Source: Syngnathus acus
Taxonomy: Eukaryota; Chordata; Actinopteri; Syngnathiformes; Syngnathidae
Direction: 5' to 3'
DNA length: 64,000 bases
NCBI RefSeq assembly: GCF_901709675.1
Contig: NC_051101.1
Span: forward strand, 10,002,501 to 10,066,500
Shown here one piece after another: positions 23,598 to 35,100 of this stretch (positions within the stretch are counted from its first letter, which is position 1; every line of letters begins with the position of its first letter). The notes beneath the pieces are model-generated. The model ran no database searches and was not told the DNA's origin. It was given only the letters and a program-made list of their open reading frames with translations. The translations under genes were made by a program, and so were the position numbers.

Positions 23598-25086
23598 TCG
23601 TGACTGGCAGTTAGAGGAAGTAATTTCTTGTTTTAGGATCCTAATTCGTAAGCTGATGACGTTTTGAAAAATGGCACTGTAGGAAGTTTGGATTTCAAGC
23701 TGTATCTTACATTGGACATCTCATTGACTAGCTAAGTGTTTACTTAATGTTAACTAAACAATAGTTGATTTGTGAAAACATAGACAGTTTTGATCCACTT
23801 AAAAAAATGTTTTGTTTTTTTAATTGTGTGGTGTGATTTTTGTTTGTTTTTTATCATTAACAATAATAAGTGCATATTTTGTAAGCTATTAGATGTTACA
23901 TTTTAAATGTTTGTCAAAATAATGTACAGCCTCTGGTTCATATGTATTTTTTTACACCTAAAATTTTGATCATGGCTCTGTTTAAATTAACACGCCTACA
24001 TTTTTAATAGACTTCTCAGTTTTGTTTGCTGGGTGCTCTAGGTTCAATGTGGACAATTGCTCCACTGTAATCATGATTTCTAATTACTGCTTTCTCTTTT
24101 CCACTGAATTCAATTATTATGTCAAAGACATTTCGAGGATGAAATTTATGGCTCTATCATGCTACAGAGTCCCACAGTAAATAATGTATATTGAGTGTCT
24201 TCTCTCTGGATTGTTTCTTTCCCACTGCGGTGTCTGGACAGTGCAAATACGAAATAAAACAGACTTTAGCCCATGCAGGCTTTTACAGAAGTGATTTGTC
24301 GTCCTTGTTTTCAAGCTGTCACACTGCTCTCAATTTACACGTATGTAATTAGCGTGGATGCGATTGAGGCGTGTAATACCATTCCGGAACGATAGGTGCG
24401 CTGTCTTATTCATGGCGACTTCCTGCCTTTGTGGTGCCTTACTTGTTTTTATCGCTGCCCAAATCGGCAAAGAGAGTGTAGCGTTCACTGTAATTAAAAC
24501 ACACTCTTTTCGTCATAGCACCGGGGGACTTAATTCTATTTTATTCCGCTATTTATACTGAAAAACTGACTATGTTGACCTCGTTCGTGGACCGAGTGCA
24601 GTCAAGAAAGGCGAGTCCATCTGCCAGATGAGCGGCGTGCCTCATTCAAGGTGGATTCCCGAAGCAATTCCAAGGATGTTTTCAACTAAGTAAATGTGGA
24701 GAGAAAGGCATGTTTGAAGGATTGAAGACCCGTCTAACTGTTTGACAGATGCGGTTCAAGACTTTCTCACAACAAGTATGTACAACGAGCCTGCTGGAAT
24801 AGCGCTGGCCCTGACTGAGAGGCCTGGCGATTGGTCGCATTAAACATTAAATCGGACAATGTTGAACATTTCAGATGAAAGAGACATTTAAAGAACAAGC
24901 GACAAGCTTGAAGTTGCCTCAAGTCTTTTATAAAGAAACATTTCAAGAAGAGACTAGCTTGAAGTTGCCTCAAGTCAAGGAGTCTTTTGTTGGGAGTGCC
25001 CGGGCGTTGTAGCCGATAGCAGTACCTGAAGTGAGCACACACGCGAGGCCAGTTATTTTCCACCAAATTAAACCCCGGCTGCCACA
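23598..25086. other. 3' UTR, intergenic DNA and unresolved 5' region of the next gene
   Basis: AATAAA at 24253-24258 fits the end of the upstream gene. The stretch from about 24560 to 25086 is GC-richer and probably includes the 5' UTR of the gene starting at 25087, with a direct repeat at 24905-24976. I could not place a first exon. Confidence 0.45.
24905..24976. repeat. Direct repeat, 21-bp core at a 51-bp period
   Basis: An identical 21-bp segment containing AGCTTGAAGTTGCCTCAAGT occurs at 24905-24925 and again at 24956-24976, with partly similar sequence between. It sits about 110 bp before the start codon at 25087, so it may lie in the 5' UTR. Confidence 0.8.
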
Positions 25087-27308
25087 ATGTCTGTACAGTA
25101 CACAATTGATATCCAACTAACAGAACTAGGCTTCCCCGACATCCTCCAGCGTCAGGAAAGCCTCTCTACGTCATGTGACGACTCGCAGTCACCATGCCCC
25201 TCTCCAGCTTTGACGACCCCTGACCCGCCGAGAGGAAGCCCACTGGTAAAAGGGCAGCCATCCAAGCAGGCCCGTACTTCACCTGGGCTCCAGGCAAGTA
25301 CTGGTCTCCAGGCATCACCAGGTCAACAGCTACAATTATCACAGAGTGGACAGAAGGCTGGTGGTGTGGAGACCCCCGTGGAAGGTGGTGGCAAAAAAAC
25401 GCCGGTGCCCAAACAGCAACCGGTGGAGAGCGAGTCTGATGATAGCGATGTGTCGGTGGTCTGCCAGGAAGAGGAAGAAGATGAGGATGAGAATGAAGAA
25501 AGTCTCGACAATGGTATGGCATGCTTTCGACGAGTATGATGATGCAAAATAAGATTAACTGCACTTTTTACATGTAACAGCAAAATAATTGTTATTATTG
25601 TGAACAAAAAGACGAGATTGCAACAACACCTCACCCATCCTTGTCTTTGCAGAGTCGGCAAATTCCGTCGACTACGTCTGCAGTGTATGCGGGCTGCGAC
25701 TGCCCTCCGACTTCAAGCTGCAGGACCACATGAACTTGCACACGGGAGCGCGCCCGTACAGCTGCGCCGAATGCGGCAAGCGCTTCTCGCAGATCCACAA
25801 CTACCGTGTGCACCTCCGCACGCACGCCGCCAACAAGGTGGACCGGCCGCACTGCCGCATCTGCCTCATGTCGTTTGCCTCGGATAAATCTCTGGAGCAC
25901 CACCTGTCCAATACTCACTTTGAGAGTCAGTTCTACGAATGCGACCTGTGCAAGCGCGTGTTCACCAACCTGAAGGCCTGCGAGCATCACGTGGAACTGC
26001 ACAAATCCATGCCTAAGGTTGTCTGCGAAAAATGCGGCCGCCATTTTACCCAGGCCAAATCACTCAAGCGCCACCAGAAGAAGGCGTGCTACCGCATCTA
26101 CAAATGCACCGACTGCTCCGAGACGTTCAGCAACAAGGACGCGCTCCTCAAACACAGCTTCACCCACCTTGGCCTGTTGCCTTACACGTGCGTAAGGTGC
26201 CGCTGTCACTTTCGCCTAGCCAACCTCTACCGCCAGCACAAGTGCGAACCCTGGCGCATCCACTGCGTGGCTTGTCTCAGAGAGTTTTCAAGTCAGGGGG
26301 ACTTCCTGCGACACAAGAAGGACACCGGCTGCTGGGGCAGCAGTGAGGTCAAAGGGGACGAGATCCGATGTCTGGAGTGCGGCCTCAGCTTTCACACCCC
26401 CGACGAGCTAAAGAACCACGCTGGAGCTCACCAGAGGGTCCTCAAATGTGCCGAGTGTGGGAAGGGATTCCGCTCGGCCTTGTTGCTGATGTCCCACATG
26501 GGCGGCCATGCCGGCAACTCTCCTTGCCTCTGTCAGAGCTGTGGACTGGGCTTTCCCCATCAGCAGAACTACAACAGCCACCTGAAGACATGTGGCCAAA
26601 CACCCCAGCCTGCTAAACCTGCGGTAAGTGTAGACTGGGAATCAACCTTGATAAGATTTTTTGTTATCATCAATGATTTGTTTGTTACCACTTTAGTTTC
26701 TATCAATCAGCAAATAAATCGAAACAGCTTGCTTTGACATGTGCTCATTTGAAATGCGTCATTTTTCAATATTTTTTTTTCCCACCCCGCTTTAGACTGT
26801 CTCAAAGAAGAAGGGCGATCTCGAGACCTTTTCAACCACAAATGATACACCCCCCGATCCAACCCATGTGCTAAACCGCTTGGCCGTACCCGCCACCAAC
26901 TCTGCTCTTCTCCAGCTCACGAGAGGGGACGATTCCACCCCAGATGGCTGTTGGAAGCTCACCCTTGATAAAATACCACCGCCTGGTACTAATCTCGTCC
27001 TGTTAGTTCCCACAAACGGCGACAACCTGACACTTCCACCCGGGATCGCGCAGGTAGTACCAGAAGTCCAAAATCAAGCAGGGATTCCTGCTGATCAACA
27101 CCCCGGCATCTGGCCTACGATCCAAGATGCAGAGTGTGAACCAATGGATTTATCCAACAAAGATTCCACTCCAACACCTCCTGCTGTGATTAAAAGTGAG
27201 CCGCTGGCGTACGAGGTGGCGGGACAAGAATTGAATAACTGTGTTATGGATCTCTCAACAACGTCCCCCGTAATCAAAACTGAGCCTCAATCTTCTGACT
27301 CAATGTAG
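25087..27308 (+). CDS. Eleven-finger C2H2 protein with CtBP-type motif (636 aa)
   Basis: Exons 25087-25513, 25653-26623 and 26796-27308 (1911 nt, in frame). The first exon gives a Pro/Ser/Gln-rich N-terminus ending in an acidic EEEEDEDENEE run. The second encodes a near-continuous array of about eleven C2H2 fingers starting CSVCGLRLPSDFKLQDHMNLH; several use a terminal Cys instead of His (for example HQKKAC, HKKDTGC, HLKTC). The third exon is finger-free and ends with PMDLSN, matching the PxDLS motif bound by CtBP corepressors, a related VMDLST, and two SUMO-consensus sites (VIKSEP, VIKTEP). This suggests a transcriptional repressor (inference). A candidate polyA signal lies at 28218-28223, rather distant. 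Not matched to a named gene. Confidence 0.87.
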
Positions 27309-28540
27309 AGGCCGTAGCAGGAAATTAAAGTGGAGGTTGACTTTTTAACACTCCAAAAGAGACAGTAATACAATATAATGCCTACATTCAACAGACTTCT
27401 AGATGATATTTTGTGTCTTCGGCAATACTCGCATCTTTTAGGTTAATATATGTATAGTTCTTGATATAAAAAACATTCCTATCTTTGGCACATTAGGATT
27501 TTTTAATTTAAAGTGTTCATTGGTACCTTTGCAGTTCTTGCTCAATTTGTACAAGGATTATTCTTATTTTTGTGTAATTTTTACCTTTTTTATGTGGGAG
27601 GTAAACACTGGGTTTTATTATTCTTCAATACTTGAAATATTGTTTGTGCAGCAACATCAACTAAAGGTTTTGCAAGTCGATGATCATATAATTGCTTTTA
27701 TGTTACTGAATGTGAAAAAAAATGCATGGATACAGTCATGTTTTATTGAGGTTGCAATGGTCTGCAGTGAGGTATTATGACGGCAGTTCATGCAAAATTT
27801 AAATACCTGCTCTGTGAGAATGATGAAAAAGTTGTTACGGAGGTGTCTGCAATTAGATAGCAAATGAGCTTCTCCTTTTCAGTAGTAAATTCACAAGCTA
27901 CAAGTACAAATTGCAGGTCAGATTAATCTAGTGAAGTGGTGAATGTTAAATTCTTGTTCATTTCATATATATTAGATTTAATTGAACAACGGGAATGCTG
28001 TATGTTAGATGAACATGAATAACCACAGAATATTCCGAGAGAGGAAGAGTAAAGCACAGACATAAATTACTGACGATCGCTAATAAGATTCCTATTATGT
28101 AGTCTCTGCTCAGGAATAGTGCTCAGGACTTTTATTTTGTTGCATGTGGTCTTCTTTAAGCAAACATTTGGTGGTGTGGGTGAAGGTTCAACGCATACTT
28201 ATTTCACAACGTAGCTCAATAAAGACTTGTGGGAAAGTTCCATTCAACCAATACCCAAATAGCTTTTCCTTTTGAAAATGACATTTGACCATCTGTGTAT
28301 CTGCAAAGAATTGAAACAAGTCAACCATAACAAATACTCTGTATGTGTGCTGTGATATAAATTTACGCAATGTGTTCTATTGTTTTTTTAAATCTATTAC
28401 AGGGTTAATTCATGCCTAAAATGCTGACAAAAGTTGATAAAAATATATAGCGATGGTGACTAGTCACATTATACTAAGATAATAATTCTCAGAACGATAT
28501 TGAATTATTTTACGTATTTTTATTGTGTTTTATAGCGCTG
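27309..28540. other. 3' UTR and intergenic DNA
   Basis: AT-rich; a candidate AATAAA is at 28218-28223. No open frame with recognisable domains was seen on either strand. Confidence 0.5.
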
Positions 28541-28888
28541 CGTCATCACGTGACCTGCGCTTTGCGCCTGTCAATATTTTGGTGACGTCAGATCTTAAAA
28601 TATAAAATATGCTACGTTTAAATACTATTTTATTAGCATTACACAATACGAATGTATTATTAAAAATAGATTATGAAAGTGTTTATTTATAACGTGCATG
28701 GCTTTCGTGTCACCAAATTGTATTTAACTTCCGGTCACATGTCCAAAACGCCTGAAACGTGACATGCTAACCAGCCATTATTGATCATACAAATATAATA
28801 CCATAAAATGATATTCGGTGTCATTCATTCATCGCATTTCTTGTACATCTTATAGCAGACGATTTGAATTCAGTCGTGTTTGTGTGAA
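28541..28888 (+). promoter_or_regulatory. Promoter region of the seven-finger gene
   Basis: It contains a TCACGTGAC E-box/CLEAR-type element (about 28546-28554) and an ACTTCCGGT ETS-type site (about 28728-28736) ahead of the ATG at 28889. The transcription start was not located. Confidence 0.4.
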
Positions 28889-30892
28889 ATGATGGACAAA
28901 GACAAGCGTGGCGACAATGTAAGTACTTTTCTCCTCACCATAGCAAGAAGCTAGTTAGTGTCACTCATTTTATTCCGTGCTGCACCATCCAGCTTGACCA
29001 TAGCAATTGGATGGAGATGCACCAGTTCATTGGGGACCTCCTGATGTCATCTGGGAGCTCCGCGAAGGAGCAGCCCGACATCATGAACGTGTGGAGCATG
29101 TTAGGAGGAGACACGCTCAAACAAGCCCGATCGATGCACGACAAGACCGAGGCGGCGCTGAGGAAAAACACAACAAAAGACCGTAGGTGTTTTTAGTTAA
29201 ATCATAAGAGTGATTTGCATCCCTTGATAAGCTCCTAATTGTTTTAATAATCAAGATGTAAACCTTACAATATTACATCTTGATTATTAAAACAATTGTC
29301 ACGTGGCACTCGTAGCCAATCAGGAAGCGAGTTGACTGAAAAATACAAGTGAATAATTGCGTCAGGAAGATCGACTAAAATTGTACATTTCATGAATATA
29401 TTTATTTTGTCCATACCTTGAAATTGAGGTATAAAGACTACTTATGAGACAGAACATGGGATCCGCCTGTCACTAATTATTTTCTAGTCACCATGTTGTC
29501 TAGTCAATGGGCCATCTAGTCAATGGGCCATGTACTGACCCACCCTATCATCATCATCCATCACATATAATAATAAAAAAAACAACAAATATAACCCTTT
29601 GCCTGTCATGTGTGCTAGACACGCGCCATGTCTGTACCTGCCCCGGCTGCCCGTACTCCTCTCCCAGACAAGCCTCGTCCTCGCTTCCACATTCTTTGGA
29701 GGCTCCAAAAGAGCCAAATGCATCCTCCACCAGCACCAGTGATCCTCTCCCACCTGACAGTTGCCCTGGACCTGGGGGTCCATCTGAGAGCAGGCCCAAC
29801 CCTGAAACTCTTCCCTCCGAACAGTCTTCTTTGAACCAGTTCTCGTCCATGTTCCCTTGCTCTCCCTTCTGTCACACGCACCACCACTTCCACCACCACC
29901 ACTGCCCTATCAGCACGTGCCTGCCGTACCCGCAACCTTCCTTTTCCTGCCTGGCGTCTTTGCAGTCCTGCCTGCATCAACGCAGGCCCGAGGAGCGCGG
30001 CCGCCCGTCGACGGCTCCATTGTCGCACCCCTGCATGCACTGCTCGGCGTCCTTCTCCAGACCCTCGCAGCTGCTGCAGCATCAGCGGGCCGAGCACGCC
30101 CAAAAGGCCTCCGGCTTCCTGTGCACACAGTGCGGTCGGACCTTTAATTCGCACAGCAACCTGCGCATACACCTCCATGTGCATACCGGCGCCCGGCCGT
30201 ACGCCTGCTCTGAATGCGGCAAGGCATTCAGTCAGTCGGGCGCGCTCAAGATCCACAGGCGGATCCACACAGGCGAAAGACCGTACTCTTGCGACTTCTG
30301 TGGGAGGGGCTTCCCCCATCTGGCGGGGGTCCGAGCCCATCAGAGGATCCACACCGGGGAAAAACCTTATCGCTGCAGCCAGTGCGGCAAGTGCTTCACC
30401 CAATCCGGAGCCCTCAAGATTCACATCCGCATTCACACCGGCGAGCGGCCGTTCGTCTGTAACATCTGCGGAAAGGCCTTCTCCAACCGCTCCGGCATCC
30501 GCTTCCACAATCAAACGGTCCACGGTCTAGACCCGGAACTGGCGGGGCCCACCAGGGTGGCGCTCGGGCGTCCTCGTGCTTATCCGCCTGCTAATCTGAA
30601 CACGCCTCAAAGCCCTGACGGCAACACTTCATCGCAGACCCCGAGTCAGCCTGGATTGACGGTGCCCGGTGGGAACGCCGGCAAGTGTCCGACAGAGGGA
30701 GAGAGCGGCAAGTGTCCGACAGAGGGAGAAAGCGCACGGCTCAGTTACGAGTGTGAGGACTGCGGCCTGCGTTTCAAAGATGCGCCTTCACGGAACACAC
30801 ACCAAACTCTGGCGCACTATTCTGTGGAGGAGGAGGAGGCTCTCAAAGATGGAAGCACAAATGAACGTGTCACCCATGACAGTGGGGAATAG
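28889..30892 (+). CDS. C2H2 zinc-finger protein with Krüppel-type array (497 aa)
   Basis: Exons 28889-28918, 28993-29182 and 29619-30892 (1494 nt, in frame). The second exon encodes a short helical-looking segment (MEMHQFIGDLLMSSGSS). The last exon opens with CTCPGCPYSS, passes a His-rich stretch (about 29876-29905), then has one divergent finger (CMHCSASFSRPSQLLQHQRAEH), five regular fingers joined by HTGE(K/R)P or HTGARP linkers (about 30118-30520), and a lone final finger (CEDCGLRFKDAPSRNTHQTLAH). Two of the array fingers share the helix QSGALKIH and so may contact the same triplet. A 27-bp tandem duplication makes GKCPTEGES twice before the last finger. Inferred DNA-binding regulator. PolyA signal at 31373-31378. 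Named orthologue not recognised. Confidence 0.87.
29237..29297. repeat. Perfect 25-bp inverted repeat with 11-base loop
   Basis: The left arm 29237-29261 (starts AATTGTTTTAATAATCAAGA) is exactly complementary to the right arm 29273-29297; the loop is ACCTTACAATA. It lies in intron 2 of the seven-finger gene. It could be a small palindromic MITE or a hairpin in the pre-mRNA. Confidence 0.9.
29500..29531. repeat. Two-copy 16-bp tandem repeat
   Basis: CTAGTCAATGGGCCAT occurs twice back to back, about 90 bp before the acceptor of the last exon of the seven-finger gene. Confidence 0.9.
30680..30733 (+). repeat. In-frame 27-bp coding tandem duplication
   Basis: The segment beginning GGCAAGTGTCCGACAGAGGG at 30680 is repeated at 30707 with one late difference, giving GKCPTEGES twice. 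Near-identity suggests a recent event. Confidence 0.9.
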
Positions 30893-32082
30893 GTTTTGCT
30901 TTTGAGGTATGACACACTAAATGGCTGCCAAAATATATTTGTTACAAAACACAAATTACCGTATTATTGCTTGACCTTCCACAGTAGAATACATCATTAT
31001 ATGTTGTAACAACAATTAGAATTTGAACTCAAATGCCAGTGAAATTAATGGAAAGGAAATTCTACTATAAAGTGTGGTAGTAGTACTCGGGCTCCCTCTA
31101 GTGGTCCTCAAAAGTCATTGAATTAATTTTTCAAACTGCATAATGTTGCGGTGGCTTCAACATTGCAAAATCCAGTTCAGTGAATTTATTAAATGCTTTT
31201 GAAGTCGTATACAACCTTTCAATATAACGATTTGCATTTATTCATTTTTAAATGTTTTGTCTTTATTGGCGTATATTGGTCAAATCGTTTTTAATTTATG
31301 TGGAATATTTTTACATCAGTTTATCCTAAAGTGCTTTTTAATTCATTTATTTGTTTAGAATTGTGCCTTACAAATAAAATGTTAGTCTGCAAACGACACT
31401 ACAATGACCTTCAGTAATGGCACTTTCTGTTCAACCCTTATATATAATACAAAATAGGGAAAACAGGCTGTAATAAAAAAATGTATTACTAATTTAATGT
31501 TAGTATAAATCTCTTAATACCACTGTCACGCCCAAAAAGGGATTCAGTACACTGTATAAAAAAATCCAGTGTTCCTGGGTGGGAGAGTTTTGTGCACTTG
31601 TTAAAAACGTTGAAAAAAAGTTGTTTCACAATTTGTTGTTTTCCATAAGCATTTTCAACGTAGAGTTTGAACGTGTCCATTGTGCCTCTTGCGTCGTAAA
31701 ATCTTTTATTATAAGCATGTTTAGCATGTTGCACTTAGCACTATTTATTAGGCAACCGTCCAGTACATCTCTTTAATATTTATGGCTCACTAGAGCCACC
31801 TAGTGGTGCCATACAGTAAATGGCCACCACGCCATTCCCAGTGCATCTCTGTTGGAAGAAAAGGTGACTGTAAATACAAAACTATTCCCATGTAATTTCT
31901 GAAAGTGCAGCTTTTTTTATCAATAATAAAAAACGTGATACTGAAGGAGTCATATTCTCTTTGTGCAACATTGTGTATTTACACTTAGTTCTTTTTTCAG
32001 GCACACAGTAGTGTGCAATGGCTCCCACATCACTGTGATCAACTTTAGATTCTTGTGTAACTGGAGATTCTGCTGCGTCAGC
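30893..32082. other. Convergent intergenic region
   Basis: It holds the 3' UTR of the seven-finger gene (AATAAA at 31373-31378) and, from the other side, the tail of the DCBLD-type gene. No coding feature was recognised. Confidence 0.55.
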
Positions 32083-32088
32083 TTTATT
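32083..32088 (-). promoter_or_regulatory. Polyadenylation signal of the DCBLD-type gene
   Basis: AATAAA on the - strand, about 47 nt beyond the stop at 32135, implying a very short 3' UTR unless a further downstream signal is used. Confidence 0.45.
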
Positions 32089-32134
32089 TCACTTTTAGGC
32101 AATACAGTCCATCCCCACTTCTTGCGAGTTGGCC

Positions 32135-35100
32135 TCACAAAGGTTCTTCGTACCGCTGCAATGAAGAGTAACATGACTTTGGTTCAGCGTAAACGACGCT
32201 GTAAGGTCGGAGTGCATTGGCGTGGAGGGCGGGGGTGCAGTAGCCGTTGTCGAGCATCCTGTGTGAGGGGCAGTCGTAGTTCCCCGGGGGCCCGATAGAT
32301 GACGTCTGTTGCCCGCCTGTGTTGCAGTGAGTGCCCCCTGCTGAGGGTGCGCACTCCTGCTCGCCGAAAGGTGTGGCGTATTCGGGTTCCGGTGGAAGCG
32401 GCTCCGCATACTCCGGCATGTTGCCAGATGAGTTGTAGTGGCTGAATGTGAATGGGATGGTGTAGCCCTCGTCTGAGGAGGGCCGGAATGTAGAGCCCAC
32501 CTTCTGTCCAGTAGCAGGCTGTGCATAGTCTAAAAAAACAACAACTTTATTTAACATAGTCAAAACAGATTGTTTGTATTCCATCTTGCTTCTGCTAGAA
32601 AATCATACGCAGATGTAATGCTATTTTTCTTTTCTCACCTAATTTAAAATGTTTTGTGATAATTGATCATGTTTGTTTTTTCCCCCAGCAGTTTAGTCAA
32701 TCATCGGCTACAATTAGTGGAAATACGGTTTTAGCCTGGTCTTCTGTCTCCTCCAACGCACAGATTTAATTAGACAGGCTGTGCCGGTCGCCGCTTTGTC
32801 TTAGTGTCGCCCCTCCGTCCTATTTATCAGTCTCAAAAGAAGGGGCCCTCTAAGGGGGCGGGGGGGGCTGGTGGGAGGCAGGAGAGCTTGGGCTAAGCGG
32901 CCTTTATCGTGCGCCAATTAAAGGGTCCCTTTTCAGAGAGGCTTCACGGGCCAAAGAACGGAATGTTTACACAGTGACTGGGTGATGGGGCAAAGAATGG
33001 ACAACCCATGGAGAAAGCTGAGAAGACCCCCCTCCCGCGTGACAGGAAAAATGAAGGAGACCACTAGAAAGACGGACGACCGAAAAGGACTGAATATACA
33101 TGAGCTGCATGGACAAATGTATCACTGATATCATTCTGACCATTGAGCGGGGGGCTCGGTAGGGCGTCGTGGATATTTCGCTCAAGAGGGTACGAGATGA
33201 GCTCTGATGGTGGGCACGGGAGAGTCTTGATTTGGAAACTCTGGCAACCTGCTGAACACACAGTCACGGTTAGCAAAATAAACAACATTGGCATCAAGTT
33301 GAGAGAAGAAGCAAACTTACTTGTTGGCACCGAGTATTTTATTTGGGAAGCCTTTTTCCTGCAGGGAAAAGCAGAAACGTAGGACTGTCAGTATCGAATA
33401 TTTTTAGAATTGATTATTCTATCGATTTAATCGAATAATCTCCCAAACAATTTTGCATTAGTCAATTAACATTTTTTCCCATGATTACTGTTTATGGACC
33501 AATTGTTTTTGTGTGTTTGGTATTTAGTGATTAATACCATTAAGAAAACTTCTTTCTGATGAACTCTCCCCATTTGAATCAATTAAAAACCATCGCCTAA
33601 GAAAATGTAATTTAACAACCTTCTCTTCCACCAGACTCCAGCCAACAAACACCCGAAGCACGTGATTAGTCCCAAGACCACTCCCACTGCGATGATGACT
33701 GGTTGACCGGACCCTGCACAGTAAGTCATTTGAGTTAATGCTATAAAGCACGTAACAAAGATTCCAAATATATGTGCACTCACTCTGCTTGGAAGCCACT
33801 AAAACGGGACCTTCTGTGGGTGTGGGAGATGTGTTTGGAGTCGCTTCGTTAGCTTTGCTGAAAGTCGATTCTGTTGGATAAAAAAAAAAAAAGTCAGTCG
33901 ATGAATAACAAGGGAAGCTCAAAAAAGACTTTACGTACCGTCGGGTGAGCGAGACCTTGGCGTGACTTTGACGGGGCAGCCCAGGATTTGGACTCGAGCT
34001 GAAGGTCGACCATGGTAGCGCTGAGGTCGCACACGGATAAAGCGAGCCACGGCGGGAGGATACAGGCTGTTGAGCACTCTCGCTTGACCGTCGGCAAAAG
34101 CCTCAAACACCTCGTCGCAGATAGGGAGAGATGCCACAACTGGTAGTTTCTCTACAACCACATCATCAAATGTTGTCTCAAATCCAACCAACCTTTCCTT
34201 CTTTGCTGACAGCGTCTTTGTACACCTTCCAGTTGGTTCTGTCTCTGCTAAAAAGCAGCGTGTAAGCATTGATGTGGTTCTCGCCTGATGCCGTTGTGAT
34301 TACCCCTGAAAAAAAAGAGAAATGGAACAATGTTGTTTCACTTTGCATTGTCAGTTACACTACTAACTAACTAGTCTTTTGACTACTAACTAACTAACTA
34401 ACTAGTATGTCTGCTACTAACCAACTAACTAACTAACTAATTATCAAATTCTGTGTTCAAGATTATTTAGAAGTTGGAAATACTGAGATAAATTAATGTT
34501 CTGTTACTAAGTGATCATTTTGATTTCAAACCCAAACAAAACCAATAATTGATTACCATGCTAATCCTTATTTCTTATTTGCGTGTGAATACATAATTTG
34601 GCCATTTTTATTATTCGTTTATTTGAATAACTTTGCACGAATGTACTGTCGTGGAATTGTTCCAAATATACAGATCTAGTTATGTAAGGTGATTAGCTTT
34701 CATATTAACTAACTAGCTAAAGGTTTATTTTACTCAAACCTACCTGTGATAGAGCTTTTATCAGTGAGTCCAAGCTCCACCCAGGGTGACGGATCGTTCC
34801 AATCTGCGGTCCAGACGAGCCCCTCGTGTCCAGAATGCACCTTTCTGCTCGACCAGGACACTTTGTCCGCAAAAGATGAGGCGTTTGAACCGTACACTGC
34901 CAGGATGTTGTTGCATTCTGTTGAGAAATCAGGAGAAAGGATGGAAGTCGTTCATTACGATGCACTGAAATGTTTTGTAAACAGCCAGGAAATAATATTT
35001 ACAAACTGTAGCACACTTCAGAATGAAAATATGTGACTTGAGGGCATCCGGTTATACCTTGAGCGAACACCAGCTTCTTTTCAGATAACGACCCCCTATC

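Noticed and set aside
29507-29618. Start of the last exon of the seven-finger gene at 29507
   Set aside because: The in-frame upstream stretch is intronic: a CTAG acceptor at 29617-29618 joins the 28993-29182 exon in phase and yields a longer N-terminus.
29615-30523. 302-codon - strand frame opposite the seven-finger array
   Set aside because: It is the antisense of a GC-rich zinc-finger array; such frames stay open by codon bias, and no splice or domain support exists.
33931-34269. Single continuous 112-codon exon for the second half of the discoidin domain
   Set aside because: It would be out of frame with the upstream exon and add non-family residues; an 82-bp intron explains it better.
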